Part shown: positions 1-8,501 of the stretch, piece by piece
Layout of the letters: every line of letters starts with the position of its first letter
Position numbering within the stretch: position 1 is the first letter of the stretch
NCBI RefSeq assembly: GCF_000597865.1
Contig: NZ_CP007452.1
Location: forward strand, 1,557,183 to 1,621,182
DNA: 64,000 nt
DNA from: Peptoclostridium acidaminophilum DSM 3953
Lineage (GTDB): Bacteria > Bacillota > Clostridia > Peptostreptococcales > Peptostreptococcaceae
Direction: 5' to 3'
The notes under the pieces: generated by a model
Told to the model about the DNA's origin: nothing
Seen by the model: only the letters and a program-made list of their open reading frames with translations
Databases searched by the model: none
Program-made: the position numbers and the translations under genes

Positions 1-1
1 T

Positions 2-721
2 TCAAGACATACCATATTCGATTTTGACGGTCCCGGAGTGATACAAGGTGTTCACAACCTGGACAAGTCTATAGCCAGCTTTGCAAGATCGTGCTTCAAC
101 TACGCACTCGATACAAAGCAGGAGCTTTGGTTCTCTACAAAGGACACAATATCAAAGATATACGACCATAGATTCAAGGACATATTCGACGAGATATTCG
201 AAAACGAGTATAAATCAAAATTCGAAGAGGCCGGCATATCATACTTCTACACGCTAATAGACGATGTGGTTGCACGTATCATAAGATCCGAAGGCGGAGT
301 AATATGGGCTTGCAAGAACTACGACGGAGATGTAATGTCAGACATGGTTGCATCGGCTTTCGGCAGCCTTGCCATGATGACATCGGTGCTCGTGTCGCCA
401 GATGGCAATTTCGAATATGAGGCCGCTCACGGCACTGTTACTAGACATTACTACAAGCACCTCAAGGGCGAAGAAACTTCTACAAACTCCATGGCCACAA
501 TTTTCGCATGGTCAGGCGCCCTTAGAAAACGCGGCGAGCTGGACGGCACAGCCGAGCTTGTAGACTTTGCAAACAAGCTCGAGAAGGCTTCTATACAGAC
601 TATTGAAGAAGGTGTAATGACAAAAGACCTTGCCTCGCTTTCAGAGATCAAGGATATCAAAGTTGTAAACACTGTGGATTTCCTGAAAGAAATTGCAGCA
701 AGACTCGAAAAAATGCTTTAA
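2..721 (+). CDS. icd: NADP-dependent isocitrate dehydrogenase, C-terminal part
   Basis: This is the 3' part of a gene whose 5' end lies before the window; the frame is open from base 2 to the TAA at 719-721 (about 239 residues). The enzyme oxidatively decarboxylates isocitrate to 2-oxoglutarate with NADP+. The metal/substrate region [12 protein letters not shown] and the cofactor segment [13 protein letters not shown], followed by [13 protein letters not shown], match the homodimeric, eukaryote-like IDH type rather than the E. coli type. In a fermenter it probably supplies 2-oxoglutarate for glutamate synthesis (inference). A strong hairpin terminator follows directly. Confidence 0.93.
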   Translation, partial: SRHTIFDFDGPGVIQGVHNLDKSIASFARSCFNYALDTKQELWFSTKDTISKIYDHRFKDIFDEIFENEYKSKFEEAGISYFYTLIDDVVARIIRSEGGVIWACKNYDGDVMSDMVASAFGSLAMMTSVLVSPDGNFEYEAAHGTVTRHYYKHLKGEETSTNSMATIFAWSGALRKRGELDGTAELVDFANKLEKASIQTIEEGVMTKDLASLSEIKDIKVVNTVDFLKEIAARLEKML

Positions 722-729
722 ATGCTTGC

Positions 730-770
730 AAAAGCCGCATTCCCATGTCAGGGATGCGGCTTTTATTTTT
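730..770 (+). terminator. Intrinsic terminator after icd
   Basis: A GC-rich stem (AAAAGCCGCAT paired with ATGCGGCTTTT, with one bulge) is followed by a run of T, 9 bp after the icd stop codon. Confidence 0.85.
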
Positions 771-804
771 TTATTTGATTTATGTGCTTTTTTTCACAAA
801 ACTA

Positions 805-833
805 TTGACAACAAGACCATTATTTAATATCAT
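805..833 (+). promoter_or_regulatory. Sigma-A promoter of cysK
   Basis: A TTGACA -35 (805-810), a 17-bp spacer and a TATCAT -10 (828-833) lie upstream of cysK. The -10 lies inside the left arm of the 18-bp inverted repeat at 827-869. Confidence 0.65.
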
Positions 834-869
834 ATAAAACATATCAATCATATATGTTTTATATGATAT
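827..869. promoter_or_regulatory. 18-bp perfect inverted repeat over the cysK -10 and leader; probable operator
   Basis: The arm ATATCATATAAAACATAT (827-844) and its exact reverse complement (852-869) are separated by 7 nt. The repeat begins at the -10 and ends 1 nt before the GGAGG of cysK. It is AT-rich and lacks a GC stem or T-run, so it reads as a protein-binding site rather than a terminator. An Rrf2/CymR-type cysteine regulator is the obvious candidate (inference; no regulator gene is in the window). Confidence 0.6.
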
Positions 870-884
870 AGGAGGCGATTAAAT

Positions 885-1817
885 ATGGCTAGAATTTATT
901 CAAGCTTGACTGATCTTATAGGAAACACCCCGCTTTTGGAGCTTGCCAATTATTCCAGGCAGAATAGCTTGGGCGCCAGGATTGTTGCAAAGCTTGAGTA
1001 TTTCAACCCTGCGGGCAGCGTCAAGGATAGAATCGGATATGCTATGATAGCAGATGCTGAATCGAAGGGACTCATCAATCCTGATTCGGTAATTATTGAG
1101 CCGACAAGCGGCAATACAGGCATAGGGCTTGCCTCGGTTGCTGCGGCAAAAGGCTATCGCGTAATACTTACAATGCCCGAAACAATGAGCGTCGAAAGAA
1201 GAAATCTTCTGAAAGCCTACGGCGCTGAGCTTGTACTTACTGACGGCTCGCTGGGCATGAAGGGAGCTATAGACAAGGCCGAGGAGCTCGCCAAGGAAAT
1301 CCCCGGCGCTTTCATCCCCGGACAATTTGTAAATCCTGCAAATCCTGAAGTTCACAGGAAAACAACCGGACCTGAAATTTATGCAGACACAGACGGCCAG
1401 GTGGATATATTTGTATCAGGCATCGGCACGGGAGGCACAATTACAGGAGTAGGCGAATACCTCAAATCTCAGAATCCTTCAATAAAGGTAGTCGCTGTAG
1501 AACCTGCAGATTCGCCGATTCTTTCCCAGGGCAAGGCGGGCCCGCATAAAATCCAGGGTATAGGCGCAGGCTTTGTCCCTGCAACTTTGAACACCGGAGT
1601 TTATGATGAAGTCATAGCTGTCCAAAACGAAGAAGCATTTGCAACAGCAAGAAAGCTTTCCAAGGCAGAAGGTCTTCTTGTTGGCATTTCATCAGGCGCA
1701 GCTGTATTTGCAGCCACACAGCTGGCTTTGCGCCCTGAAAATGCAGGCAAAACAATAGTTGTGCTCCTTCCCGACACTGGCGAGCGTTACCTGTCAACAC
1801 CGTCATTCCTCGAGTAA
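885..1817 (+). CDS. cysK: Cysteine synthase (O-acetylserine sulfhydrylase)
   Basis: A 310-residue, full-length PLP enzyme that makes cysteine from O-acetylserine and sulfide in the cytoplasm. The PLP lysine is in [10 protein letters not shown] (K47). The substrate loop PTSGNTG lies near residue 75, the phosphate-binding GTGGT near 180 and SSGAA near 267. The start is fixed by GGAGG 9 nt upstream of ATG. It stands alone, without cysE, between two terminators, under its own TTGACA promoter, which is overlapped by a long inverted repeat. Regulation by cysteine or sulfur supply is therefore likely. The cystathionine beta-synthase branch cannot be excluded by motif, but the length and sequence match CysK. 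Confidence 0.95.
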   Translation: MARIYSSLTDLIGNTPLLELANYSRQNSLGARIVAKLEYFNPAGSVKDRIGYAMIADAESKGLINPDSVIIEPTSGNTGIGLASVAAAKGYRVILTMPETMSVERRNLLKAYGAELVLTDGSLGMKGAIDKAEELAKEIPGAFIPGQFVNPANPEVHRKTTGPEIYADTDGQVDIFVSGIGTGGTITGVGEYLKSQNPSIKVVAVEPADSPILSQGKAGPHKIQGIGAGFVPATLNTGVYDEVIAVQNEEAFATARKLSKAEGLLVGISSGAAVFAATQLALRPENAGKTIVVLLPDTGERYLSTPSFLE

Positions 1818-1841
1818 CAGTATAATAACGATATCAAATGG

Positions 1842-1884
1842 AAAAAGCACCTGACGCGGCATTATTGCTCATCAGGTGCTTTTT
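1842..1884. terminator. Bidirectional terminator between cysK and the copper-amine-oxidase-domain gene
   Basis: The stem AAAAGCACCTGA/TCAGGTGCTTTT has A and T tracts on both sides and serves the converging genes cysK (+) and the 1907-2905 gene (-). Confidence 0.85.
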
Positions 1885-1906
1885 ATTTACTATATGTTAT
1901 GTACTA

Positions 1907-2905
1907 TTATGGTTGAACCTCTACAGCTACAGACTGATCCAGTATATCATCTGCTGAAGCTTCATCAGCTGCAGGCTGCTGTATCTCAGATGGTACGCCT
2001 GTGTCTCCTGAAACAGACTGTTCAGTTTCTGTTGATTCGTCAGTATCAGCGCCATCAGTCTGAGGCTCTTCAACCGCTGCTTCGCCATCCGAAGGAGCTT
2101 GAACTGACTCAGCTTCATCTGCAAGTTCCTCTTCGTCTATTTCAACCGTCTGAGTTTCCTCGTCCCATTCCACGCTCAATCCAAGGCTTTCCGCAATAAA
2201 TCTTAGAGGCACAAAAGTCCTGTTGTTGAAGCTTTCCGCTGTTGCTCCAAGCTCCACTTCAGTACCACTAACTGTTGCAATTCCTTCTCCAAGCTTTATT
2301 ACTATTTCAGTGCCATCCTTTGTTATCGTTACACTTTGCTCTTTCTGATTCCATACAACATTGGCGCCCATTCCTTCTGTCACAGCCCTTACAGGTATGA
2401 GCATACTGCCTTCCTTTATAACCGGCGGCACGTCAAACTTTAGCTTGGCTTTGTTTGATATTATGCTCTCAACTGGCATTGCTTTTACTCCAGGGTACTG
2501 GGCTTCAAGAGCCGTTGCCTTGTCTGTAATCTGCTGCAACTCTTCAGCCGTATATCCGCTTTTAGTGAGAGCCTTCAACTCTTTCTTAAGCTCTTTTACC
2601 TGAGCCATATAGGCCTTTTTTTCAGCCACAAACTGCGGCTGCTTTCCTTTTGCAGCATTTTCAGGCAGGTTGCTGTTCGTTTCCCCCTCAGCAGAAGCTT
2701 CCAGCTTGCCAGCCGAATCACTTTTTTTGCTGCCGGCAGTTTTTTCATTCTCAGCTTTTTCCGCCATCCCTACTTTCTCAGTTTTTACTGATGCCTTGGC
2801 CTTTGGAGTCTTCTTTGAATCAGATGGTCCTTTCGCCATTGCCACTGAAGAAAAAAGCAGCATGAAAACTACAAGCAGTGACATTATCCTTCTCATCCTT
2901 CGCAT
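1907..2905 (-). CDS. Secreted protein with copper-amine-oxidase N-terminal-like domain
   Basis: 332 residues. The start is the ATG at 2905, preceded by AGGAGG; longer readings run into the riboswitch. The N-terminus MRRMRRIMSLLVVFMLLFSS is a signal peptide ending near AMA. A Lys/Glu-rich stretch and a predicted helical segment (about 95-140) follow. Two repeats of the PF07833 type lie at about 155-265 (PVRAVTEGMGANVVWN and PLRFIAESLGLSVEWDE). The tail is very acidic and rich in Ser, Thr and Ala. This domain is usually cell-surface structural, not an oxidase. A c-di-GMP-I riboswitch lies in the leader, so expression probably follows the sessile/motile switch. A TnpB element is inserted just upstream of that riboswitch. 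Confidence 0.82.
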   Translation of the reverse strand: MRRMRRIMSLLVVFMLLFSSVAMAKGPSDSKKTPKAKASVKTEKVGMAEKAENEKTAGSKKSDSAGKLEASAEGETNSNLPENAAKGKQPQFVAEKKAYMAQVKELKKELKALTKSGYTAEELQQITDKATALEAQYPGVKAMPVESIISNKAKLKFDVPPVIKEGSMLIPVRAVTEGMGANVVWNQKEQSVTITKDGTEIVIKLGEGIATVSGTEVELGATAESFNNRTFVPLRFIAESLGLSVEWDEETQTVEIDEEELADEAESVQAPSDGEAAVEEPQTDGADTDESTETEQSVSGDTGVPSEIQQPAADEASADDILDQSVAVEVQP

Positions 2906-2936
2906 TATAACTTCCTCCTTTTTAATTTTAGGCATA

Positions 2937-3059
2937 TAATCTCCAGATGATTTATTCAACCCTTTGGATTCTCTTCGGCAGCCCTGCCACCCTAGCTTGC
3001 GCCTTAGGCCCGTGGCTTTGCGTCCCTCCCTTTCGAGAGCTTTGCCATTTCGGAGATTA
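2937..3059 (-). ncRNA. c-di-GMP-I (GEMM) riboswitch
   Basis: Read on the minus strand, the leader contains GGCAAAGC, a GAAA-capped P2 hairpin (CTCTCGAAAGGGAG), the hallmark GGGACGCAAAGCC (3014-3026), GGCCTAA (3004-3010) and a final P3 hairpin GGTGGCAGGGCTGCC (about 2972-2987). These are the conserved parts of the GEMM-I aptamer. An additional 8-bp complementarity (TAATCTCC at 3052-3059 with GGAGATTA at 2937-2944) could form an outer stem or part of the expression platform. The regulated gene starts at 2905. Confidence 0.88.
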
Positions 3060-3066
3060 GATGTCT

Positions 3067-3086
3067 TGTGGATATATATATCCACA
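3067..3086. repeat. 20-bp perfect palindrome between transposon end and riboswitch
   Basis: TGTGGATATATATATCCACA reads the same on both strands. It lies 10 bp from the transposon right end and just upstream of the c-di-GMP aptamer, where the native promoter -10 is expected. It could be an operator, a hairpin or part of the promoter; nothing in the sequence decides this. Confidence 0.55.
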
Positions 3087-3095
3087 ATTACTATT

Positions 3096-3230
3096 TTGAA
3101 CTACCGCCACCTACACTAACGCTTAGAGGTGGACGGATTCCTAAGAATACCGCTCCAACGAGCAGTTTATTATTAGGCTAACCCCGTAGTTCCTACGGTT
3201 AGAAGCCTTAGGGCTTCGTTTTTAAGATTT
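3096..3230 (-). ncRNA. Probable omega RNA (reRNA) of the IS605-type TnpB
   Basis: TnpB guide RNAs come from the 3' end of tnpB and the transposon right end. Here the last part of tnpB is followed by a hairpin (CCACCT...AGGTGG, about 3107-3135) and then GGTAGTTCAA, after which unrelated flank begins (3095 and lower). The guide would be the roughly 16-20 nt of flank starting AATAGTAATTGTGG on the minus strand. The 5' boundary is a guess. Confidence 0.45.
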
Positions 3231-4294
3231 ATGCTTGCGTTAATATCTCTGTCATGGTTTGCTCCACATTCTAGGCAAGTCCACTCTCTGACAGAGAGAT
3301 TCTTAACGTCTTTATTCTTGTAACCGCAATCAGAGCATAGCTGACTTGAAGCAAAGTTCTTAGCTACGGCGACGACTTGCTTACCGTACCAATTGGCTTT
3401 GTATTCAAGCATTGTTCTGAATTGTGCCCAAGACACCTCGGATATCGCTTTAGCTAGCTTGCCGTTCTTGAGCATGTTGGATACCTGCAAATCCTCAATG
3501 CCGATGATGTCGTGGTTTTTGACTATCTCGGTAGAGATTTTGTGCAGATAATCTGCTCTTGCATTGGCTATATGCTCATGTATTCTGGCAACCTTGACTC
3601 TTTGCTTATGCCAGTTATTTGAGAACTTGGTACGCTTTGATAGTATGCGTTGCTCTCTTGCAAGCTTTGCTTCAAGCGTTCTGAAAAACTTGGGATTCTC
3701 GTATGCTGTGCCATCTGAAAGTATGGCGAAATCTTTCAGGCCTACGTCTATTCCGCATGAAGAATTCGACTTGGGTAGCTCTTGCACTTCGCTTTCAACA
3801 AGCACAGATACAAAATATTTGCCGGATGGATTACGCCTTATAGTGGCACTCAGAATCCTGCCATTTATTTCTTTAGACTTAGCGAACTTGATTAGACCAA
3901 GCTTAGGCAGTTTGATTTTGTTGTCTACTATGGCTATATTGCTATTAGTACATTTTGTAGTATACGATTGCACTTTGTTTCTTTTGGATTTGAAACGTGG
4001 AGCATCATTCTGCTTCTTGAAGAAACGGTCGAAAGCATCACCAAGATTCTTCAGGGAGGATTGCAGCGCTATGCTGTCTACTTCCTTGAGCCACACAAGT
4101 TCTTTCTTGAGTTGGGTCATTTGCGCAGAGCAATAATTATATGTCAAGCCCTTGCCTGTTTGTCTGTATTCGTTATTCCAAGCATTCAGGAAGTGATTGA
4201 ACACAAAGCGGCTACAGCCTATTGTTTTGGCTATCAGTTCTCTTTGCTTGCTATTTGGATATATACGGAACTTGTACGCTTTGCTAATTAGCAT
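3173..4294 (-). CDS. tnpB: TnpB RNA-guided nuclease (IS200/IS605 family OrfB)
   Basis: A 373-residue protein of normal TnpB length. The N-terminal OrfB helix-turn-helix region starts [17 protein letters not shown] split RuvC domain is intact: D183 in [10 protein letters not shown]267 in GIEDLQV and D348/D350 in the HDRDINAS segment. A zinc ribbon uses C320, C323, C340 and C343. All catalytic residues are present, so it is probably an active reRNA-guided nuclease acting at the transposon donor site. AGGAGGTG precedes the start. No TnpA partner is adjacent, so movement would need a transposase in trans. Confidence 0.93.
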   Translation of the reverse strand: MLISKAYKFRIYPNSKQRELIAKTIGCSRFVFNHFLNAWNNEYRQTGKGLTYNYCSAQMTQLKKELVWLKEVDSIALQSSLKNLGDAFDRFFKKQNDAPRFKSKRNKVQSYTTKCTNSNIAIVDNKIKLPKLGLIKFAKSKEINGRILSATIRRNPSGKYFVSVLVESEVQELPKSNSSCGIDVGLKDFAILSDGTAYENPKFFRTLEAKLAREQRILSKRTKFSNNWHKQRVKVARIHEHIANARADYLHKISTEIVKNHDIIGIEDLQVSNMLKNGKLAKAISEVSWAQFRTMLEYKANWYGKQVVAVAKNFASSQLCSDCGYKNKDVKNLSVREWTCLECGANHDRDINASINLKNEALRLLTVGTTGLA

Positions 4295-4510
4295 TGCTTT
4301 TCACCTCCTGGTGTGACATATAAGGCTGATTTCTGCTATTATATGTATACCCCTGGAGCAGACACAAAAAACACAACTTGAAAACATTAGACGATTCATC
4401 CCCCACCTAAGAGGAGGAGGGTATTCTCGCCCTAATATTGATAAATTATTACATTTTATGAATACATTAAATAGTTTGATAGTCCTAAACAAACATTAAA
4501 AAGTATAGTG

Positions 4511-4536
4511 AAGGCCTCCCGATTTCCCGGGAGGCC
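4511..4536 (-). terminator. Hairpin after the molybdenum hydroxylase gene
   Basis: The stem GGCCTCCCG/CGGGAGGCC lies just past the stop codon at 4549. The following T-tract is short and interrupted on this strand. Confidence 0.65.
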
Positions 4537-4548
4537 CTGATTTCTTTC

Positions 4549-6831
4549 CTATTTGTTATTTATGCCAGTAAATATCTTTTCCGCAGTTATCGGAAGTCTT
4601 CTGACATTGATTCCGCATGCATTGTAAACAGCCGCAGCTACTGCCGGCGGAGGTGTGTTTATAACGACCTCTCCTACTGACTTAGCACCGAAAGGACCTG
4701 TAGGCTCGTGGCTTTCCTCAAAATCCACTCTTATGCTCCTTATATCCTCCCTGCAAGGAATCTTGTATTGCATAAAAGAATCCGTTATCATCCTGCCCTT
4801 TGAAGTGTAAACAACATCCTCATACATTGCCATGCCTATGCCCTGCGCTATGCCGCCCTCCACTTGTATCCTTGCCAGATTGGGATTTATGACTGTACCG
4901 CAGTCAACAACTGCCACATAGTCTATAACGTCGAATTTGCCGGTTTCCTTGTCAAGCTCTATTTCCGCAAACCCGGCCACAAAAGGTGGAGGAGAGACGG
5001 GGCTTCCGTACGTTCCGCTGCCTGAAAGCTGCTTTGAAAGAGTACCCACAAGGAGCTCCTCAGCCAGCTTTCGTATCGAAATCGACTTTTCTCCGTTTGA
5101 CGTAAACACCTTTTCTCCGTCAAATTCAAGCTCGTCTTCCAATGCATCAAGCTTCATTGCAGCCAAGTGCTTCATGTTTGCTATAAGCTCTTCAGCCGCC
5201 CGCACTACAGCCATGCCTGTTACATACGTCGTGCTCGAAGCGTATGAACCCGGATCGTATGGCGATATGTCGGTGTCCGAAGCGTTGACTACTATGTTGT
5301 CCATTTGAGTTTTGAGCGCCTCGGCCGCCATCTGGGCAAGTATCGTGTCGCTGCCCGTTCCCATGTCTGTAGCACCTACATACAGCGTGTAGCTGCCATC
5401 GTCGTTGAGCTTTATGTCTGCAGACGCAGTGTCTATATTGGCGATTCCCGAGCCCTGCATTGTCACTGCCATACCTACAGCCCTTACCTTATTTTCGGAT
5501 ATCTGCCTTGATGGGAATTTTTCATCCCAGCCTATCATTTGCTTTCCATTTTGTATGCATGCATCGAGAGTTGAGCTCTCCATTGTCTTGCCGTATGCTA
5601 TAGTGCTTTCGCCCTCTTTTATGAGGTTCTTCAGCCTGAGCTCAGTAGGATCCATTCCAAGCTTATGAGCAAGCTCATTGACTGCGCATTCCTGCGCAAA
5701 TGTGCCCTGCGTGGCTCCATAACCCCTTAGAGCTCCTGCAGGCATCTTGTTGGTATACACTGCGTGGCCGTGATATCTGAGGGCGACCGCCTTGTTGTAA
5801 AGCGGAAGAGTTTTTTGGCCTGCTACAGCAAAAACTGTAGGTGCATGCTCCCCGTAAGCCCCCGTATCCGAAAGGGCTTCCATGTCAACAACCTTTATTG
5901 TTCCGTCATTAGTCGCTCCAAGCCTAACCTTTATCCTCATGGCGTGCCTGCTCGTAGTGCAACTGAAGGTTTCCTGCCTGTCATATACTATCTTTGAAGG
6001 CTTGCCTGTTCTTAGCGTCACAAGCGCATTGAGTATCTCGACTGCCGCAGTCTGTTTTGCTCCAAAGCCCCCGCCAATTCTTGGCTTTATTACCCTTATC
6101 CTGCTTGCAGATATCTCAAGGGCCCTGGCAATATGCCTTCTGACATGGAAGGGTATCTGAGTTGACGATACAACTATTAGCCTTCCAGTATGGTCCAGAT
6201 AGCTAAAAGACCTGAACGTCTCCATCATGGCCTGCGCCTGGGCCTGAGTGTAGTATGTCTGCTCGACAATTACGTCGCACTTTCCAAGCTCCTCTTCTAT
6301 GTCGTTTCCAAACTCCGCCTTGTGGTATGTCGCTATATTCCTATCCTTGTCGAGACCTATGTCAAAGTTGCAATGCAGGTTGTCCTCGGGATGGACTATG
6401 GACTTGTGGCCTATGGCCTCTTCAAAATCAAGCACGGGTTCGAGCACTTCGTACTCCACCTTTATCATGCTTAATGCCTTTTCCGCAGTCTTTTCATCCT
6501 TTGCCGCCACAAGCGCAACCTCGTCCCCGACATATCTTACTATATCCTCAAGTATGAGCCTGTCATAAGGAGATGGCTCAGGATAGGACTGCCCCGCCAA
6601 AGTGAATCTCACATTGGGCACATCCTTATATGTCAATACGCACTCAACGCCGTCTTGAGCTTCGGCCTTTGAAGTATCTATTGTTTTTATTCTTGCAAAA
6701 GCATGAGGGCTCCTTAGCAGCTTTATAACAAGGGCATCCCTCATTGCAAGGTCGTCAGTATATACAGGCTTGCCTGTAGAAATGGCCATTCCATCTATCT
6801 TCGAGTAACCTTTGCCTACGATTTTTTTCAT
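4549..6831 (-). CDS. Xanthine dehydrogenase-family molybdopterin-binding subunit
   Basis: 760 residues from the ATG at 6831, which lies 7 nt after GGAGG; a TTG two codons earlier is too close to it. This is the large Mo-cofactor subunit of the xanthine oxidase family. The aldehyde oxidase a/b hammerhead domain comes first (about 15-125), followed by the Mo-binding domains. The signature GGGFGAKQ lies near residue 250, RGYGATQGTF near 365 and the C-terminal GPFGAKSVGE with the catalytic glutamate near 720. The purine permease lies directly upstream with an 87-bp gap, so a hydroxylated purine is a reasonable substrate. The FAD and 2Fe-2S subunits that normally accompany it are absent here. Confidence 0.88.
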   Translation of the reverse strand: MKKIVGKGYSKIDGMAISTGKPVYTDDLAMRDALVIKLLRSPHAFARIKTIDTSKAEAQDGVECVLTYKDVPNVRFTLAGQSYPEPSPYDRLILEDIVRYVGDEVALVAAKDEKTAEKALSMIKVEYEVLEPVLDFEEAIGHKSIVHPEDNLHCNFDIGLDKDRNIATYHKAEFGNDIEEELGKCDVIVEQTYYTQAQAQAMMETFRSFSYLDHTGRLIVVSSTQIPFHVRRHIARALEISASRIRVIKPRIGGGFGAKQTAAVEILNALVTLRTGKPSKIVYDRQETFSCTTSRHAMRIKVRLGATNDGTIKVVDMEALSDTGAYGEHAPTVFAVAGQKTLPLYNKAVALRYHGHAVYTNKMPAGALRGYGATQGTFAQECAVNELAHKLGMDPTELRLKNLIKEGESTIAYGKTMESSTLDACIQNGKQMIGWDEKFPSRQISENKVRAVGMAVTMQGSGIANIDTASADIKLNDDGSYTLYVGATDMGTGSDTILAQMAAEALKTQMDNIVVNASDTDISPYDPGSYASSTTYVTGMAVVRAAEELIANMKHLAAMKLDALEDELEFDGEKVFTSNGEKSISIRKLAEELLVGTLSKQLSGSGTYGSPVSPPPFVAGFAEIELDKETGKFDVIDYVAVVDCGTVINPNLARIQVEGGIAQGIGMAMYEDVVYTSKGRMITDSFMQYKIPCREDIRSIRVDFEESHEPTGPFGAKSVGEVVINTPPPAVAAAVYNACGINVRRLPITAEKIFTGINNK

Positions 6832-6924
6832 GTCCAAACCTCCGGTACAACGTATTTATAGCGGGAATTCTTATATGAATATTCCAAATGAATTCATCCA
6901 TAGTTATATTATAGCTTTATACGA

Positions 6925-8295
6925 TCAGCTTTGACAAATATTATCTTTGCACTCCTTCTCGGCCTCATGCTTTTTTTTCAGTAATGTATCTGCATCATCC
7001 GGGAGAATGATGTTAAGGAGTATCGCAACAAAAGTTGCTACTGCAACACCAGAGCCTTCAAAAAGCATCTTTAGCATGTGAGGAAAATGCTTGGATGCCT
7101 CCGGAACAAGGCTGAAACCAAGTCCAAGTCCCAGCGACACGGCGAGTATGGTTCCATTTTTTCCTCGCAGAGGCTCTTCAGTAACCTGATTAATGCCGCT
7201 TACAACCATCATGCTGAACATTACAACAGCAGCCCCTCCAAGTACGCTAGGCGGCATTACAGCCACAATTGCACCGAGTTTTGGGAAAAAGCCGGCCAGC
7301 AGCAGGAACATTGCTCCCATGGCGACGGCAAATCTGTTTATAACTCCCGTCATTGTTATTATTCCCACATTCTGGCCATATGATGTATTGGGAAGTACGT
7401 TGAACAGCGCCGCAAACGAAGTTCCCAGTCCGTCTGCTATGACTGCTCCAGACACCTCTCTGTCTGTAGCACATCTTCCTCCAATTCCTCCTGACACGAT
7501 GCCACAAGTATTCCCAACCGTTTCAACTGTAGATATAACATTCATTACAAACATCGAAAGCATAGCGTCCAAATAGAATTCCATGCCAAACTTTAAAGGT
7601 ACAGGCACAGCAAACCAGTGCGCATTTGCAACAGCTTCAAAGTTTATTTTACCCATTGGAATCGCAACAATGTAGCCAACTATAAGCGCTATCAGAACAG
7701 CCGACATGCTCGTCATTCCTTTTGTAAACTGCTTGAAGAATAGGAGCGTTGCTAGCACAACAGTGCCTAGCATTAGATTCTGAACAGATCCGAAATCTTC
7801 TGCACCGACTCCTCCGGCAAAGTATTTCATACCAGTTCCTATAAGCGAAAGACCTATGGCAAGCAGCACAATCCCTGTTACAAGCGGCGGAAAGTATTTT
7901 CTTATGTATTTAATGCCTAATCCTATAAAAAGCTGAAATATGCCTCCTGCAAAAACAGCTCCTAGCACCCCCGGAAGTCCATACTTCATGCCTATAGCAA
8001 TGCATACAGGCAAAAATCCAAAACTTGTCCCCATTATTATCGGCAGCCTTGCTCCCACAGGGCCTATAGGATAGCACTGCACTAGCGAAACTATGCCAGC
8101 TACAAACATGGCGCACTGTATCAGGAATGACTTTTCTGCAACAGAAAGGTTAAGCACGCCTGAAATTATTATTATAGGAGTTATATTTCCAACAAACATT
8201 GCCAGCACATGCTGAAGTCCAAGTGGTATTGCTGTTGTAAGCGGCGGTTTTCCGTCCAGCTGGTAAATGAGATCCTTACTTTTTTCCAATTCCAT
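6925..8295 (-). CDS. NCS2-family xanthine/uracil permease
   Basis: A 456-residue, highly hydrophobic protein with about 12-14 membrane segments, typical of nucleobase:cation symporters. The segment NTSYGQNVGIITMTGV resembles the PbuX/xanthine branch rather than UraA. GGAGG stands one base before the ATG at 8295, so translation may really begin at the TTG two codons later (8289). It is the first gene of a two-gene unit with the molybdenum hydroxylase. A TATAAT (8340-8345) lies upstream, but the -35 is weak. No guanine-type purine riboswitch is visible in the leader. Confidence 0.88.
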   Translation of the reverse strand: MELEKSKDLIYQLDGKPPLTTAIPLGLQHVLAMFVGNITPIIIISGVLNLSVAEKSFLIQCAMFVAGIVSLVQCYPIGPVGARLPIIMGTSFGFLPVCIAIGMKYGLPGVLGAVFAGGIFQLFIGLGIKYIRKYFPPLVTGIVLLAIGLSLIGTGMKYFAGGVGAEDFGSVQNLMLGTVVLATLLFFKQFTKGMTSMSAVLIALIVGYIVAIPMGKINFEAVANAHWFAVPVPLKFGMEFYLDAMLSMFVMNVISTVETVGNTCGIVSGGIGGRCATDREVSGAVIADGLGTSFAALFNVLPNTSYGQNVGIITMTGVINRFAVAMGAMFLLLAGFFPKLGAIVAVMPPSVLGGAAVVMFSMMVVSGINQVTEEPLRGKNGTILAVSLGLGLGFSLVPEASKHFPHMLKMLFEGSGVAVATFVAILLNIILPDDADTLLKKKHEAEKECKDNICQS

Positions 8296-8452
8296 ACCTC
8301 CACTGATAATATCATATGATTTTTTTCAAACCAAATGCTATTATAACATATCTTTATATATAATCGAACATTAATTGTTGTCATTTTACTATAGTCTGCT
8401 ATTTTTCAAATCCCGCATTGCGTTGAAGCCGCATGCATTCAGCCTCAAGTGT

Positions 8453-8493
8453 AATAAGCCGAGCACATTATCGAAAGAATCGATGCCCGGCTT
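8453..8493 (-). terminator. Hairpin after the beta-propeller gene
   Basis: The stem AATAAGCCGGGCA pairs imperfectly with TGCTCGGCTTATT, just past the stop codon at 8502. Confidence 0.65.
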
Positions 8494-8501
8494 ATTCGTA
8501 T

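Larger units (their letters stand above)
3096..4441 (-). mobile_element. IS605/IS1341-like element carrying only tnpB
   Basis: The element holds one gene, tnpB, and no Y1 transposase. The right end is placed at GGTAGTTCAA (3096-3105), with a subterminal hairpin. The left end is placed after TTTAT on the minus strand (ATAAA at 4442-4446), a pentamer known as the target motif of some IS605-family elements. A GC-rich imperfect hairpin (about 4405-4432) lies inside the left end. The boundaries are inferred from these features; no empty site is available for comparison. Confidence 0.6.

Noticed and set aside
4301-4492. Frame of 63 codons upstream of the IS605-type tnpB
   Set aside because: It lies in the transposon left end, lacks a ribosome binding site and resembles no transposase.
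8296-8452. Purine riboswitch before the permease gene
   Set aside because: No conserved purine-aptamer core (TATA...TAATATGG...CTAC pattern) could be found; only a TATAAT is clear.
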